Numbered from the stretch's first letter, positions 25,010 through 35,913 are shown. The stretch is DNA of 64,000 nucleotides from Streptomyces diastatochromogenes (GCA_026913215.1 JAPTYK010000001.1:5146001-5210000), one strand, 5' to 3'. Notes: generated by a model not told the origin, from the letters alone. Translations and numbers: made by a program.

Positions 25010-25443
25010 ATGGCGCGGTCGGGGCGGGAGCGGGCGGGGGAGGCCGGTGCGCCGTTCGGGATCGCCGAGGTGACGGGCGTCTCGATGGTGCCCACGCTGT
25101 TGCACGGGGACCAGCTGCTCGTGCAGTACGGGGCGCGGTTGCGGGCCGGGTGCGTGGCCGTGCTGCGGCACCCGCTCCAGCAGGATCTGCTCATCGTGAA
25201 GCGGCTGATCGAGCGACGTGACGGCGGCTGGTGGGTGCTGGGCGACAATCCGGACGCCGAGGGGACAGCCGGGTCTTCGGGGCCGTACCGCCCGAGTTGG
25301 TCCTCGGGCGGGTGCGGGCGCGGTACCGGCCGGTGACGCCGGGGCGTCAGCGTTCGGCGGGGGTGGTGATCTCCTGGCTGCTGTCCGCGGTGAGGCCGGT
25401 CCGGTCGGTCCGCTCGGCCTCCTGGCGCTTGCGGGCCCGGTAG
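25010..25443 (+). CDS. sodX: Nickel-SOD maturation peptidase, S26-like
   Basis: From ATG 25010 (GGGAGG upstream). GIAEVTGVSMVPTLLHGDQL holds the catalytic Ser (GVSMxPTL), and DLLIVKRLIERRDGGWWVLG the catalytic Lys of the signal-peptidase-like dyad; then DNPDAEG. Near 25262 one missing G shifts the frame; the restored reading continues DSRVFGAVPPELVLGRVRAR and runs to a stop at 25443, overlapping the convergent gene, so the true 3' end is uncertain. SodX removes the SodN propeptide to expose His1. Confidence 0.85.
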
Positions 25444-25976
25444 GCGGCCACGTTGGCGCGGGTCGCGCAGCGGTCCGAGCAGTAGCGGCGGGAGCGGTTC
25501 GTGGAGGTGTCCAGGTAGGCGTTGCGGCAGGGCGGGGCCTGGCAGAGGCCGAGCCGGTCCGCGCCGAACTCCGTCAGGTGGAAGGCGAGGCCCATCGCGG
25601 AGATGGCGGCGTAGCCCGTGGTCGCGTTCGAGGAGTGGTCGGCGAGGTGCATGTGCCAGCGGGGCCGACCCTCCTCGTCGAGGGTTTCGTGGCCGGAGAT
25701 CTGCGGGCTGACCGGGAACTCCAGGAGCAGGGAGTTGAGGAGGTCGACCGCTCCCGTGTGGTCGCCCTCGTCGGCCGCGGCGAAGACCGCCCGCAGCCGG
25801 GCGCGCACCGTGCGGAAGCGCGGCAGATCGGCCTCGGTGACCCTGCGGGCCATCTGGGCGGCGGGGCCGAAGAGCTCCCGCACCACCTCGACGGAGGTCA
25901 GGGTGTCCTTGCCGCGGGCCGGCTCCTCGGTGTTGACCAGGCGTACGGCGAAGTCCGAGTAATGGGCCAGTTCCAC
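25347..25976 (-). CDS. ABATE/CGNR zinc-finger domain protein
   Basis: 209 residues. The N-terminal ABATE-type region is MELAHYSDFAVRLVNTEEPA. The C-terminal zinc finger is GLCQAPPCRNAYLDTSTNRS then RRYCSDRCATRANVAAYRAR, the CGNR pattern with Cys pairs and the SxRxYCSxxCxTRxNVAAxRxR tail. Such proteins are predicted DNA-binding stress-related regulators. Stand-alone gene, convergent with sodX. Confidence 0.88.
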   Translation of the reverse strand: MELAHYSDFAVRLVNTEEPARGKDTLTSVEVVRELFGPAAQMARRVTEADLPRFRTVRARLRAVFAAADEGDHTGAVDLLNSLLLEFPVSPQISGHETLDEEGRPRWHMHLADHSSNATTGYAAISAMGLAFHLTEFGADRLGLCQAPPCRNAYLDTSTNRSRRYCSDRCATRANVAAYRARKRQEAERTDRTGLTADSSQEITTPAER

Positions 25977-26082
25977 TTGTAGTCCTTACTTCGGAGGGCT
26001 AGTGTCTCGACCGGAGGGGGTAACGGCTGTGTCCCCTTCGAGGGTATTACGAATGGTAGGACCGACGCGGGGAGGAACGACC

Positions 26083-26832
26083 ATGACCGGAACCGACTGG
26101 GCGGGCTGGCAGCAGAGCTGGGACCGTCAGCAGGAGTGGTACATGCCGGACCGTGAGGAGCGGTTCCGCGTGATGCTCGACATGGTCGAGGCGCTGGTGG
26201 GGCCGAAGCCCCGCGTCCTCGACCTCGCGTGCGGTACGGGAAGTATCACGAGCCGGCTGCTCCGGAGGTTCCCCGACGCCACCAGTGTCGGCGTCGACCT
26301 CGACCCGGCCCTCCTCGCCATCGCCGAGGGCTCCTTCGCGGGCGACGAGCGCGTCACCTTCGTCACCGCCGACCTCAAGGACCCCGCGTGGGCCGCGAGC
26401 CTGCCGTACGACACGTACGACGCCGTCCTCACCGCCACCGCCCTCCACTGGCTCCACAGCGGCCCCCTGGAGGCCCTCTACGGGCAGCTCGCCGGTCTCG
26501 TGCGCGAGGGCGGGGTCCTCATGAACGCCGACCACATGATCGACGAGGGCACGCCCCGCATCAACGCCGCCGAACGCGCCCAGCGGCACGCGCGCATGGA
26601 CCGCGAGAAGGCCGCCGGGGTCCTCGACTGGGCCGACTGGTGGGCCCTCGCCGCCGCCGACCCGGTCCTCGCCGCGCCCACCGCCCGCCGCTTCGAGATC
26701 TACGGCGAGCACGCCGACGGCGACATGCCCTCCGCCGGCTGGCACGCCCAGACGCTCCGCGCGGCCGGCTTCGGCGAGGCCCGTCCGGTCTGGGCCTCGC
26801 CCTCGGACACCCTCCTCCTCGCCGTGAAGTAG
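26083..26832 (+). CDS. Class I SAM-dependent methyltransferase
   Basis: 249 residues from ATG 26083 (GGAGGAACGACC before it). MTGTDWAGWQQSWDRQQEWY opens the protein; motif I is PRVLDLACGTGSITSRLLRR, then SVGVDLDPALLAIAEGSFAG and DAVLTATALHWLHSGPLEAL. Similar to trans-aconitate-methyltransferase-like proteins of unknown substrate. Single gene with its own terminator downstream. Confidence 0.87.
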   Translation: MTGTDWAGWQQSWDRQQEWYMPDREERFRVMLDMVEALVGPKPRVLDLACGTGSITSRLLRRFPDATSVGVDLDPALLAIAEGSFAGDERVTFVTADLKDPAWAASLPYDTYDAVLTATALHWLHSGPLEALYGQLAGLVREGGVLMNADHMIDEGTPRINAAERAQRHARMDREKAAGVLDWADWWALAAADPVLAAPTARRFEIYGEHADGDMPSAGWHAQTLRAAGFGEARPVWASPSDTLLLAVK

Positions 26833-26850
26833 CCGGGCGGGAAGGACGAA

Positions 26851-26880
26851 GGGGCGGTACGGGAGATCCCGTACCGCCCC
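26851..26880. terminator. Bidirectional terminator
   Basis: GGGGCGGTACGGGA (26851-26864) pairs perfectly with TCCCGTACCGCCCC (26867-26880), followed by TTT. Between the convergent methyltransferase gene and the ABC operon. Confidence 0.85.
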
Positions 26881-26892
26881 TTTCCGTCCGCG

Positions 26893-27656
<764 letters not shown>

Positions 27657-27660
<4 letters not shown>

Positions 27661-28606
27661 GCCATACCCCCGGGGGAACGCTTGAAGGTGGTGATGTTCG
27701 CCTTGACCCGCTGGAACGGGGTGGGAGGCAGGTTGCGCGTCGCACCGCGGCGAAGCGGCGCTCCAGGTAGTACTGGCCGACGCTGAACACGCTGGTGAGC
27801 GCGAGGTACCAGATGGAGGCCACGAAGAGCATCTCCATCACGGCGCCGGCCGTGTTGCCGATGTTCGACGAGGCGCGCAGCAACTCGGTGTACTGCACGG
27901 CCGAGACCAGCGACGAGGTCTTCAGCATGTTGATGAACTCGTTGCCCGTCGGGGGCACGATCACCCGCATGGCCTGCGGCAGGACGATCCGCCACATGGT
28001 CTTCGTCTGCGACATGCCGAGCGCGTGCGCCGCCTCGGTCTGGCCCTCGTCGACCGACTGGATGCCCGCGCGGACGATCTCCGCCATGTAGGCGCCCTCG
28101 TTGAGGCCGAGGCCGAGCAGGGCCACCATGAACGGCGTCATGACGTCCACGGTCTCGTCCTTGTAGATCGGACCGAGGTTGATGTAGTGGAAGATCAGCG
28201 ACAGGTTGAACCACACCAGCAGCTGCACGTACACCGGGGTGCCGCGGAAGAACCAGATGTAGAGCCAGGCGACCGCGCCGGTCACCGGGTTCTTGGAGAG
28301 CCGCATCACGGCGAAGAGGATGCCGAGGACGAGGCCCAGCGCCATGGCCGAGACGCTGATGATGATGGTGTTCCACATGCCGCTGATCACGGACGGGTCG
28401 AACACCTTGTCCCGGACCGTGGCCCAGACGACGTCGCCCTGCGAGAAGGCGTAGACGAGCCATCCGAGGAGGGCGACGACGACCACGGCGCTGACCCAGC
28501 GGCCGTAGTGCCGCACGGGGATGGCCTTGATCGCCTCGTACGGGACTCCCGAGGGGGTGGGACCGGCCGGAGCGGCGGCCGGTTCCTTGCTGATCTTGTC
28601 AGTCAT
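27657..28606 (-). CDS. Polar amino-acid ABC transporter, permease (one frameshift)
   Basis: About 317 residues. A cytoplasmic N-terminus is followed by membrane segments (WVSAVVVVALLGWLVYAFSQ, MWNTIIISVSAMALGLVLGI, LLVWFNLSLIFHYINLG) and the EAA loop GMSQTKTMWRIVLPQAMRVI, as in HisM-type permeases. Near 27748 one missing base displaces the cytoplasmic end; the restored tail is ATRNLPPTPFQRVKANITTF and KRSPGGMA. It couples to the ATPase gene by ATGA overlap. Confidence 0.92.
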
Positions 28607-28637
28607 GACGACTGCCCTTCAGTGGTACGAGGAGAGG

Positions 28638-29600
28638 TCACTTGCCGGCGTTGACGGTGGCCGACTTGACCGCGCTGTCCTCGACGTTCCACTTCTTCAG
28701 GACCTCAGCGTACGAGCCGTCCTTGATGATGGCGTCGAGCGCTTCCTTGACGGCGTCGCGGAGCTGGGTGTTCTCCTTGGAGACGCCGATGCCGAAGAGG
28801 CCGACGTCGCTCTGGTTGCCGGTGACCTCGAAGTCCTTGCCGCCGCCCGAGGTCTTCGCGATGTACGAGGCGACCGGGTAGTCGTTCAGGTCGGCGACCG
28901 CGCCGCCCGCCTTCACACGGGTCTGGGCCTCGGCGTCGGTGTCGAAGGCCTGGATGGTCAGCTTCTTGTCGCCGCACTTGGCGGCCTGCGCCTTGAAGGT
29001 GTCCTCGTAGATCGTGCCGCGCTGGACGGCGACGGTCTTGCCGCAGAGGTCGTCGAGGGAGTTGACGCCCTGCGGGTTGCCCTTCTTGACCAGGAGGGAG
29101 ACGCCGGAGCTGAAGTAGTCGACGAAGTCGATGCCCTTGCCGATCTTCTTCCCGTTGTCGTCCAGGCCCTCCTGGCGCTTCTTGTTGTCCGTCATCGCGG
29201 ACATGATCAGCTGCTGGCGGCCGGAGTAGATCGAGGTGATCAGGCCGTCGAAGGTGCCGGAGACGAACTCGAGCCGGACGCCGAGCTGCTTGCCGAGGGC
29301 CTGCGCGATGTCGGGGTCGATACCGACGATCTTGCCGCCGTCGGTGTACTCCATCGGGGCGTACGAGGCGTCCGTGCCGACCTTGATGACGCCCGACTTC
29401 TGGATGTCGGCGGGGAGCTTCGAGAAGAGCGGGGCCTTGCCGGCGGAGGCGGAGCCGGTCTCCTGGGGGGTGTTCGCGCTCTCGGTCTGGTCGCCGCAGG
29501 CGGTCAGAAGCATCGAGCCGGCGACCGCGATGGCGGCGACCGCGGCAAGACGGGACGTGCGGGTCTTGGCGGTCGTACAACGCGTGGAGCGTGCGGTCAT
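28638..29600 (-). CDS. Polar amino-acid ABC transporter, substrate-binding lipoprotein
   Basis: 320 residues. Lipoprotein signal with lipobox LLTAC, then SBP_bac_3 domain: IKVGTDASYAPMEYTDGGKI, VGIDPDIAQALGKQLGVRLE, GLITSIYSGRQQLIMSAMTD, and DSAVKSATVNAGK at the end. It captures polar amino acids outside the membrane for the permease/ATPase encoded downstream. The exact ligand is unknown. Confidence 0.94.
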   Translation of the reverse strand: MTARSTRCTTAKTRTSRLAAVAAIAVAGSMLLTACGDQTESANTPQETGSASAGKAPLFSKLPADIQKSGVIKVGTDASYAPMEYTDGGKIVGIDPDIAQALGKQLGVRLEFVSGTFDGLITSIYSGRQQLIMSAMTDNKKRQEGLDDNGKKIGKGIDFVDYFSSGVSLLVKKGNPQGVNSLDDLCGKTVAVQRGTIYEDTFKAQAAKCGDKKLTIQAFDTDAEAQTRVKAGGAVADLNDYPVASYIAKTSGGGKDFEVTGNQSDVGLFGIGVSKENTQLRDAVKEALDAIIKDGSYAEVLKKWNVEDSAVKSATVNAGK

Positions 29601-30136
29601 GGTCGGGTTCCTCCGGCGTGTGAAGTGCTGCCAGGTGGTCGCGTACGCATCTTCGAGTGTCGCGACCTCGTGTGATTACGGCATCTTGCCATTCGGACTG
29701 CCACAAACCGACGGCCTCGGATGTCAAAATCGGATAACGGGTGACCCCGAAATCGCTACAGGCCGGTACATCAAGGCCGGATCTTCTTCGGAATCCTTTC
29801 CCCGGAACCGGAAAATCTGCGGTTCATCTCGCCATTCGGACGATGGGAAGGCCACCAATCAGGTGGGGAAAGCATCTATCGGGACATCGGGTGACGTGTC
29901 GTTCTCCGTCCGCGTCCGGATGCGCTCGGTATGAGTCGCGTCACCGAACGGTTATGGACTCGTCTGCGGTGCCGTCCGTCCGGTAAGAAGGATCCTTACA
30001 CCCCTCATCCGGGGCTCAGGGCGCGTTGTGCGGCGCGCCCGCGCGGCTGCCAGACACGGCGGCCGCGGGACCCGCCCACCGCTCCGCATCAGGAGCGGCC
30101 AACCCTCAACTGAAGCAGACTTAAGGGGTCAACCCA
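29601..30136. other. Divergent promoter region, 536 bp without gene
   Basis: Lies between the ABC operon (minus) and the malic enzyme gene (plus) and must contain both promoters. It is AT-richer than the surrounding coding DNA (for example 29700-29850). Open frames here show no recognisable protein. AAGGGG at 30123 serves as ribosome binding site for 30137. Confidence 0.5.
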
Positions 30137-31345
30137 ATGGCAGCGGAGATCGTCAATCCTCGCAATGACAGTGGTACGGAAGGAGCTCCCGAGGAGCCCT
30201 TCGATCCTGTCTTCGCCCTTCACCGGGGCGGCAAGATGGCCGTGCAGGCCACCGTTCCCGTCCGGAACAAGGACGACCTGTCCCTCGCGTACACGCCCGG
30301 CGTCGCCAAGGTGTGCACCGCGATCGCGGAGCAGCCCGAGCTGGTCAACGACTACACCTGGAAGTCGAACGTCGTCGCGGTCGTGACCGACGGGACGGCC
30401 GTGCTCGGACTCGGCGACATCGGCCCGGAGGCCTCCCTCCCGGTCATGGAGGGAAGGCCATCCTCTTCAAGAACTTCGGCGGCGTGGACGCGGTCCCGAT
30501 CGCCCTGGCCACCACGGACACCGACGAGATCGTCGAGACCGTCGTCCGCCTCGCCCCGTCCTTCGGCGGAGTGAACCTGGAGGACATCTCGGCCCCGCGG
30601 TGCTTCGAGATCGAGCGCAAGCTCCAGGAGCGCCTCGACATCCCGGTCTTCCACGACGACCAGCACGGCACGGCCATCGTCACCCTCGCGGCCCTCCGCA
30701 ACGCGGCGAAGCTGACCGGGCGGACCCTCGGCGAGCTGCGCGGCGTCATCTCCGGCGCCGGCGCGGCCGGTGTGGCCATCGCGAAGTTCCTCCTGGAGGC
30801 CGGCCTCGGCGACGTCTGCGTCGCCGACCGCAAGGGCATCGTCAGCCGCGACCGCGAGGACCTCACGGACGTCAAGCGCGAGATCGCGGAGCTCACCAAC
30901 AAGGCGGGCCTCAGCGGCTCCCTGGAGAGCGCCCTGGCCGGCGCGGACGTCTTCATCGGCGTCTCCGGCGGTACGGTCCCCGAGGAGGCCGTCGCCGCCA
31001 TGGCGCCGAACGCCTTCGTGTTCGCCATGGCCAACCCGAACCCCGAGGTCCACCCCGACGTCGCGCACAAGTACGCGGCCGTCGTGGCGACCGGCCGTTC
31101 GGACTACCCGAACCAGATCAACAACGTCCTTGCGTTCCCCGGCATCTTCGCCGGCGCGCTCCAGGTCCGGGCCTCCCGGATCACCGAGGGCATGAAGATC
31201 GCCGCGCCAACGCCATCGCGGACGTGGTCGGCGACCAGCTGGCCGCCGACTGCGTGATCCCGTCGCCGTTCGACGAGCGGGTCGCCCCGGCCGTCGCGGC
31301 GCGGTCGCCGCCGCCGCCCGCGCCGAGGGCGTCGCGCGCCGCTGA
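30137..31345 (+). CDS. NAD-dependent malic enzyme (three frameshifts)
   Basis: About 403 residues. Start MAAEIVNPRNDSGTEGAPEE; then MAVQATVPVRNKDDLSLAYT and the NAD-binding ELRGVISGAGAAGVAIAKFL. RLDIPVFHDDQHGTAIVTLA is the malic-enzyme metal/catalytic segment. One base is missing near 30455 (should read VMEGKAILFKNFGGVDAVPI), near 31207 (KIAAANAIADVVGDQL) and near 31302 (AAVAAAARAEGVARR, stop 31343). Three losses return to the original frame, which strongly favours sequencing error. It converts malate to pyruvate and CO2. Confidence 0.92.
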
Positions 31346-31357
31346 CGCGCTCTCCGT

Positions 31358-31409
31358 ACGCCGAAGGGCCCTGCTCCCGTCCGCAAGGACGGGGCGGGCC
31401 CTTCGGCGT
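31358..31409 (+). terminator. Terminator of the malic enzyme gene
   Basis: ACGCCGAAGGGCCC (31358-31371) pairs perfectly with GGGCCCTTCGGCGT (31396-31409); an inner stem CCCGTCC/GGACGGG extends it. Confidence 0.85.
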
Positions 31410-31415
31410 GTGGGG

Positions 31416-31550
31416 CGGCGGTACGGGCTGTGCGGCTGGCGGTACGGGCTGCGGGGTGCGGGTACGGGTCGCGGGGCGAGGCGGGGCGGCGGTACGGGTC
31501 GCGGGCGGCGCGGCGGCGCGGCGGTACGGGTCGCGGGGCGGTGGTACGGG
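31416..31550. repeat. Imperfect tandem repeat with core GGTACGGG
   Basis: Six copies of GGTACGGG (first at 31420, last ending 31550), several within a longer unit GGCGGTACGGGTCGCGGG, spaced irregularly. In the spacer between the malic enzyme terminator and the oxidoreductase gene; no gene is evident. Confidence 0.7.
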
Positions 31551-31633
31551 CGGGGCGCGTGTCGTCGGGTGGGGTATGCGTCACAGTGAGGTGCGGTTCC
31601 GTCGCGCACCCGCGGGCCCCTAGGGTCGGGGCC

Positions 31634-32599
31634 ATGTTCGCTGCCTACGCTGCCCGAATCGACCGCGACCAGCCCTTGAACGGCCTTGAGTTGGGCGAAC
31701 GCCCCGAGCCCGAGGCGCGTCCCGGCTGGACCACCGTCACCGTCAAGGCCGCCTCGCTCAACCACCACGACCTGTGGTCGCTGCGCGGGGTCGGACTGCC
31801 CGAGGAGAAGCTGCCGATGATCCTCGGCTGCGACGCCGCGGGCATCGACCAGGACGGCAACGAGGTCGTCCTGCACTCCGTCATCGGCCAGACGGGTCAC
31901 GGCGTGGGGCCGGACGAGCCCCGCTCCATCCTCACCGAGCGCTACCAGGGCACCTTCGCCGAGCGGGTCACCGTGCCCTCCTGGAACGTGCTGCCCAAGC
32001 CGAAGGAGCTGTCCTTCGAGGAGGCCGCCTGCCTCCCCACCGCCTGGCTGACCGCGTACCGCATGCTCTTCACCAACGCCGGCGTGCGGCCCGGTGACTC
32101 CGTGCTCGTGCAGGGCGCGGGCGGCGGCGTCGCCACCGCCGCGATCGCCCTCGGCAAGGCGGCAGGCCTGCGGGTCTTCGCCACCAGCCGCGACGAGGCC
32201 AAGCGCAAGCGGGCCGTCGAGCTCGGTGCCGTCGAGGCGTACGAGCCGGGGGCGCGGCTCCCGCAGCGGGTGGACGCCGTCATCGAGACCGTCGGCGCGG
32301 CCACCTGGTCGCACTCGGTCAAGTCGCTGCGGCCCGGCGGCACGATCGTCATCTCGGGCGCCACGAGCGGCGACCGGCCCTCGCACGCCGAACTGACCCG
32401 GATCTTCTTCCTGGAGCTGAAGGTCGTCGGCTCGACGATGGGCTCCAAGGACGAGCTGGAGGACCTGCTCTCCTTCTGCGCGGCGACGGGCCTGCGGCCG
32501 GTGATCGACGAGGTCCTGCCGCTGGACCGGGCGCGCGAGGGCTTCGAGAAGATGGCCTCCGGCGAGCTCTTCGGAAAGATCGTTCTGAAGACCTCCTGA
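31634..32599 (+). CDS. Zinc-type alcohol dehydrogenase/quinone oxidoreductase family protein
   Basis: 321 residues: MFAAYAARIDRDQPLNGLEL, the GroES-like start AASLNHHDLWSLRGVGLPEE, and the nucleotide-binding loop GDSVLVQGAGGGVATAAIAL. Catalytic zinc ligands are not obvious, so a quinone-oxidoreductase-like MDR member using NADPH is likely. TAGGGT at 31621-31626 just before the ATG could be a -10 of a leaderless transcript. Confidence 0.88.
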   Translation: MFAAYAARIDRDQPLNGLELGERPEPEARPGWTTVTVKAASLNHHDLWSLRGVGLPEEKLPMILGCDAAGIDQDGNEVVLHSVIGQTGHGVGPDEPRSILTERYQGTFAERVTVPSWNVLPKPKELSFEEAACLPTAWLTAYRMLFTNAGVRPGDSVLVQGAGGGVATAAIALGKAAGLRVFATSRDEAKRKRAVELGAVEAYEPGARLPQRVDAVIETVGAATWSHSVKSLRPGGTIVISGATSGDRPSHAELTRIFFLELKVVGSTMGSKDELEDLLSFCAATGLRPVIDEVLPLDRAREGFEKMASGELFGKIVLKTS

Positions 32600-32614
32600 C
32601 CGACGTCTTGAAGT

Positions 32615-32628
32615 AGGTCGGCCGACCT
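32615..32628. promoter_or_regulatory. 14-bp palindrome upstream of the GH5 gene
   Basis: AGGTCGGCCGACCT, perfect dyad symmetry, between the oxidoreductase stop and the GH5 start. Operator-like; the binding protein is unknown. Confidence 0.35.
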
Positions 32629-32636
32629 GATGGGAT

Positions 32637-32682
32637 CTCCGGCACGCGAAACGTGAACATCTCTCACCTTGTCGTGCCGGAG
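32637..32682 (+). promoter_or_regulatory. Hairpin overlapping the GH5 ribosome binding site
   Basis: CTCCGGCACG (32637-32646) is the exact complement of CGTGCCGGAG (32673-32682). The right arm covers part of the GGAGG that precedes TTG 32690, so folding could hide the ribosome binding site. Confidence 0.4.
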
Positions 32683-32689
32683 GTCCACC

Positions 32690-34059
32690 TTGTTGCGCAC
32701 CACCCTCGCGGCGACCGTCGTCGTCGCCTCTCTGCTCGCCCCGACCGCCGCCCGAGCGGAGACCGGCGGTGACGCGATACCCGCCCTCACCGACGCCCGC
32801 GGCCGGGCCCTCACCCTCCGCGGCTGGAACCTCGCGGACAAGTCGCACAGCGGCGACTCCGCCCTCTCCGCGATCACCGAGAAGCACTTCCGGGACATGC
32901 GGGCCAAGGGCTACAACACGGCCCGGCTCCTCGTCTTCTGGGACGACCTGGAACCCCGCCCCGGCCAGTACAGCCAGTCCTACCTCCGCAAGATCGGACG
33001 GGTCCTCGACTGGGCCGCGAAGTACGACGTCAAGGTCATCCTCGACGCCCACCAGGACGTCTTCGGACCCGCCTTCGGCTCGCGGGGCATCCCCGCCTGG
33101 GCCACCAGGACCGACGGGCTGCCCTTCACCCCGCACCCCGACGACTGGTTCTCCCAGTACTTCGAGCCCGCCGTCCAGCGCGCCTTCACCCACCTCTACG
33201 AGGACGAGGACCTCCAGCGCGCCCAGGCCCGCATGTGGCGGGTGCTCGCCGACCGCTTCAAGAACCACCCGGCCGTGCTCGGCTACGACCCGATCAACGA
33301 GCCGATGGGCGAGCTGCGCGAGGACGAGGACCTGGCGACGGCCGCCCGGCGCATCGAACGGGACCAGCTCACCCCGATGTACAACCGGATCGCGGACCAG
33401 ATCCGCGCGGTCGACAAGGACGGGTGGATCTTCGTCGAGCCGACCCCGATCGTGGGCGAGGGCGTGCCCACCGGTCTGGGGAGGATCGACGACCCGAAGG
33501 TGGTCTACGCCCCGCACTTCTACAACGGCGTGATGGAGGCGGGCGGCGACTACGACCCGTCGGCCCGCTGGATCGAGAACTACGAGGCGGCGGTCACCCA
33601 GTACCCCAAGGAGTACAAGGTCCCCGTGATCGTGGGCGAGTGGGGTCCGCTCAACAACTCCCTTCCGAACATGAACCGCTTCTACCGCGAGGCCATGGCC
33701 TCGCTCTCCCGCTACAGCTCCGGCTGGACCGGCTGGGAGTGGTGCTACGGCGGCGGCTACTGCGCCGTGGACGCCACCGGGGCCTTCCGCGCCAACAAGG
33801 AGCTGACCGCCGAGCCCTACGCGGAGGCGGTCGCGGGCACGGTCCGCTCCGCCGCGTACGACCCCGGGACCGGGGTCTACCGCCTGTCGTACGACGCGGC
33901 CGCCCGCGCGGCTCCCGCGTCACCGAGCTCTCCCTGCCGCCCGGCGACTGGCGCGTGACCGCCCGCGGCGGCGCCCTGGTCCTCCGCAAGGACCGCACCA
34001 GGGCCTGGATCCTCGCGACCCCGCACACCCGCGTCACGGTCACCGCGACCCGCGACTGA
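32690..34059 (+). CDS. Secreted glycoside hydrolase family 5 enzyme
   Basis: About 456 residues. Start TTG 32690 with GGAGG upstream; signal peptide LLRTTLAATVVVASLLAPTA then ARA. The catalytic barrel shows LTLRGWNLADKSHSGDSALS, acid/base Glu in GYDPINEPMGEL and nucleophile Glu in VPVIVGEWGPLNNS. It is most like the endoglycosylceramidase-related/cellulase group. Near 33915 one missing base displaces the last domain; the restored end is SRVTELSLPPGDWRVTARGG and HTRVTVTATRD, a small beta domain typical of these enzymes. The substrate is not certain. Confidence 0.88.
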
Positions 34060-34126
34060 CGGGCCTGCGCAGAGCCCTGTCGCTGCTGGGGTCGGGCCGG
34101 TGCGCCCGGTCGGACCGGCGGGTCGG
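34060..34126. other. Short convergent spacer
   Basis: Between the GH5 and PadR genes; no clear terminator stem was found. Confidence 0.3.
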
Positions 34127-35025
34127 TCAGGCCTTGCGGTGGGAGTTCAGCAGGTCCGTGATGCGGAGGGCCGCCGTCGAGAGGTGGTGGCGGGTCTCCG
34201 TCAGCTGGTCCTCGGTGATTCCGTGGTCGCGGGCCGCGTCGCGGATCTCGTCGCGGAAGCGGTCGAGGAGCCGGTCGAGGTCGCGGGCCGGGTCGCCCGT
34301 GCCGGCCGTGTCCCGCGCCCACTCCGGCGCCCCGTCGGCCGGGGCCTTCGTGAACGGCGAGTCCTGCGCGGCGGCCTTGGGGTGGGTCGTGCCCGCCACG
34401 AGGTCACCGAGCTGGGCCGTGATCCCCGAGATCCCCTCCCAGACCCCCTTGGGCCAGTCGCCCCGCAGGAACCGGTCCTGGACCTCCTCCTGCACCTGCT
34501 GGGCGACCCGCTGGAACTCCTTCGCCTGGCGCCGCGCCGATCTGGCCTCCTCGCGGGCCTCGCGGGCCTGCTGCTTCCACTCCTGCTTGAACCGGCGCAT
34601 CTCCTCCTTGGCCTCGGCGAACGAGGGGGGATCCACCGTGCGGCTCTGTCCCGCCGCGGCGCGCATCTCGCTGCGCACCCGCCCGGCCGCTCCCCGCACG
34701 TCGTCGCGGATCTCCGCCGCCAGCTCCGAGACCGACTCGCGGATCTCCCGCTCCAGGTCCTCCAGCTCGGCACCGCGCGCGGCCACCTCGGCCCGGCCGG
34801 CGTCGGTGATCGAGTAGACCTTGCGGCCCCCCTCGCTGGCGTGGGTGACGAGGCCCTCGGCCTCCAGCTTGGCGAGGCGGGGGTAGACCGTGCCGGCCGA
34901 GGGCGCGTACAGCCCCTGGAAGCGCTCCTCCAGGAGTCTGATCACCTCGTACCCGTGGCGGGGGCCTCGTCGAGCAGCTTGAGCAGGTAGAGGCGGAGGC
35001 GTCCGTGGGCGAAGACGGGCGGCAT
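34127..35025 (-). CDS. PadR-family regulator with long coiled-coil C-terminus (one frameshift)
   Basis: About 299 residues. The N-terminus MPPVFAHGRLRLYLLKLLDE then, after restoring one C near 34958, RHGYEVIRLLEERFQGLYAP SAGTVYP (PadR winged helix), and LAKLEAEGLVTHASEGGRKV. Residues 75 onward are charged helices (FAEAKEEMRRFKQEWKQQAR, SARRQAKEFQRVAQQVQEEV), likely coiled coil. It lies 1 nt downstream of the DUF4097 gene, with which it forms an operon; autoregulation of the pair is likely. Confidence 0.88.
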
Positions 35026-35026
35026 G

Positions 35027-35913
35027 TCAGAGCACCTTTCCGGTCGCGGGGAGGTGGACGAGGAGGCGGACGGGGCGGTGTCGCCGTCCTCCTCGGGCTC
35101 GGGGCGGCGGAGCAGCGCGATGGAGCCGGAGACGGTGGTCGCCTTGAGCGTGCCCCGGCCCGAACCGAGCGTGCCGGTGATGGACTTGGCGCCCCACTGG
35201 CCGCCCACCCGCAGGTCCTCGAAGGCGTTCGACACGGCGCCGCTCGTCGTGCTGGCCTCGACGCGGGCGTCGGCCGGGTGCGGCAGCCGGATGGCGACCT
35301 CGCCGGAGACGCTGGTGAGCCGGATGTCGGCGGGCGGCCCGTCGAGCCGGGCCGGGTCGAGGTCGATGACCATGTCGCCGCTGACCGTGTCGGCCTTCAC
35401 GGAGGAGCCCGAGCCCTCGATCACCGTCACGTCGCCGGTCACCGAGTTGACGCGCAGCGCTCCGGTGACCGACTGGGCCTCCAGGTTCCCCGAGACGCTC
35501 TCGGCGCGGACCGGGCCGGAGAGCCCGAGGAGGGTGGTGTCGCCCGTGACCCCGCGCACCTCCGTACGCCCTCTGATCCCGGTGACGACCGCCTCGGCGC
35601 CGACCACCCCCACCTCGACGTCGACGCCCGCGGGGACGGCGACGGAGACGACGGCCTTCCGGCGCCGGTACTCCTTGCGCTCGAACCACTTGAGGATGCC
35701 CTTCCAGTGAAGGTCCTCGTAGGTCACGGTCAGGGTGGAGCCGTCCTGCGTCACGATCAGCGGCGGGCCCTCGATCTCGGAGATCTCCAGCCGGGTGGAA
35801 TCCTCGTCCGTCCCCACCACGTTCACCGCGCCGTTGACGATGCGGACCTGGAGACGTGTCACCGGCTCGGCCGGAGCCAGCTTCGTCGGCTCGGTGACGG
35901 ACCACTCTGTCAT
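35027..35913 (-). CDS. DUF4097 beta-repeat protein (one frameshift near the 3' end)
   Basis: About 296 residues from ATG 35913 (GGGAGG upstream). After VTRLQVRIVNGAVNVVGTDE come repeated strands of the DUF4097 putative-adhesin type: VEVGVVGAEAVVTGIRGRTE, RAESVSGNLEAQSVTGALRV, VKADTVSGDMVIDLDPARLD. No signal peptide or membrane segment, so probably cytoplasmic. One base is missing near 35085; the restored end is VHLPATGKVL with stop 35027-35029. It is co-transcribed with the PadR gene. Function unknown. Confidence 0.82.

Noticed and set aside
26047..26745. Minus-strand open frame opposite the methyltransferase at 26083
   Set aside because: Antisense to a recognised SAM methyltransferase; no family features.
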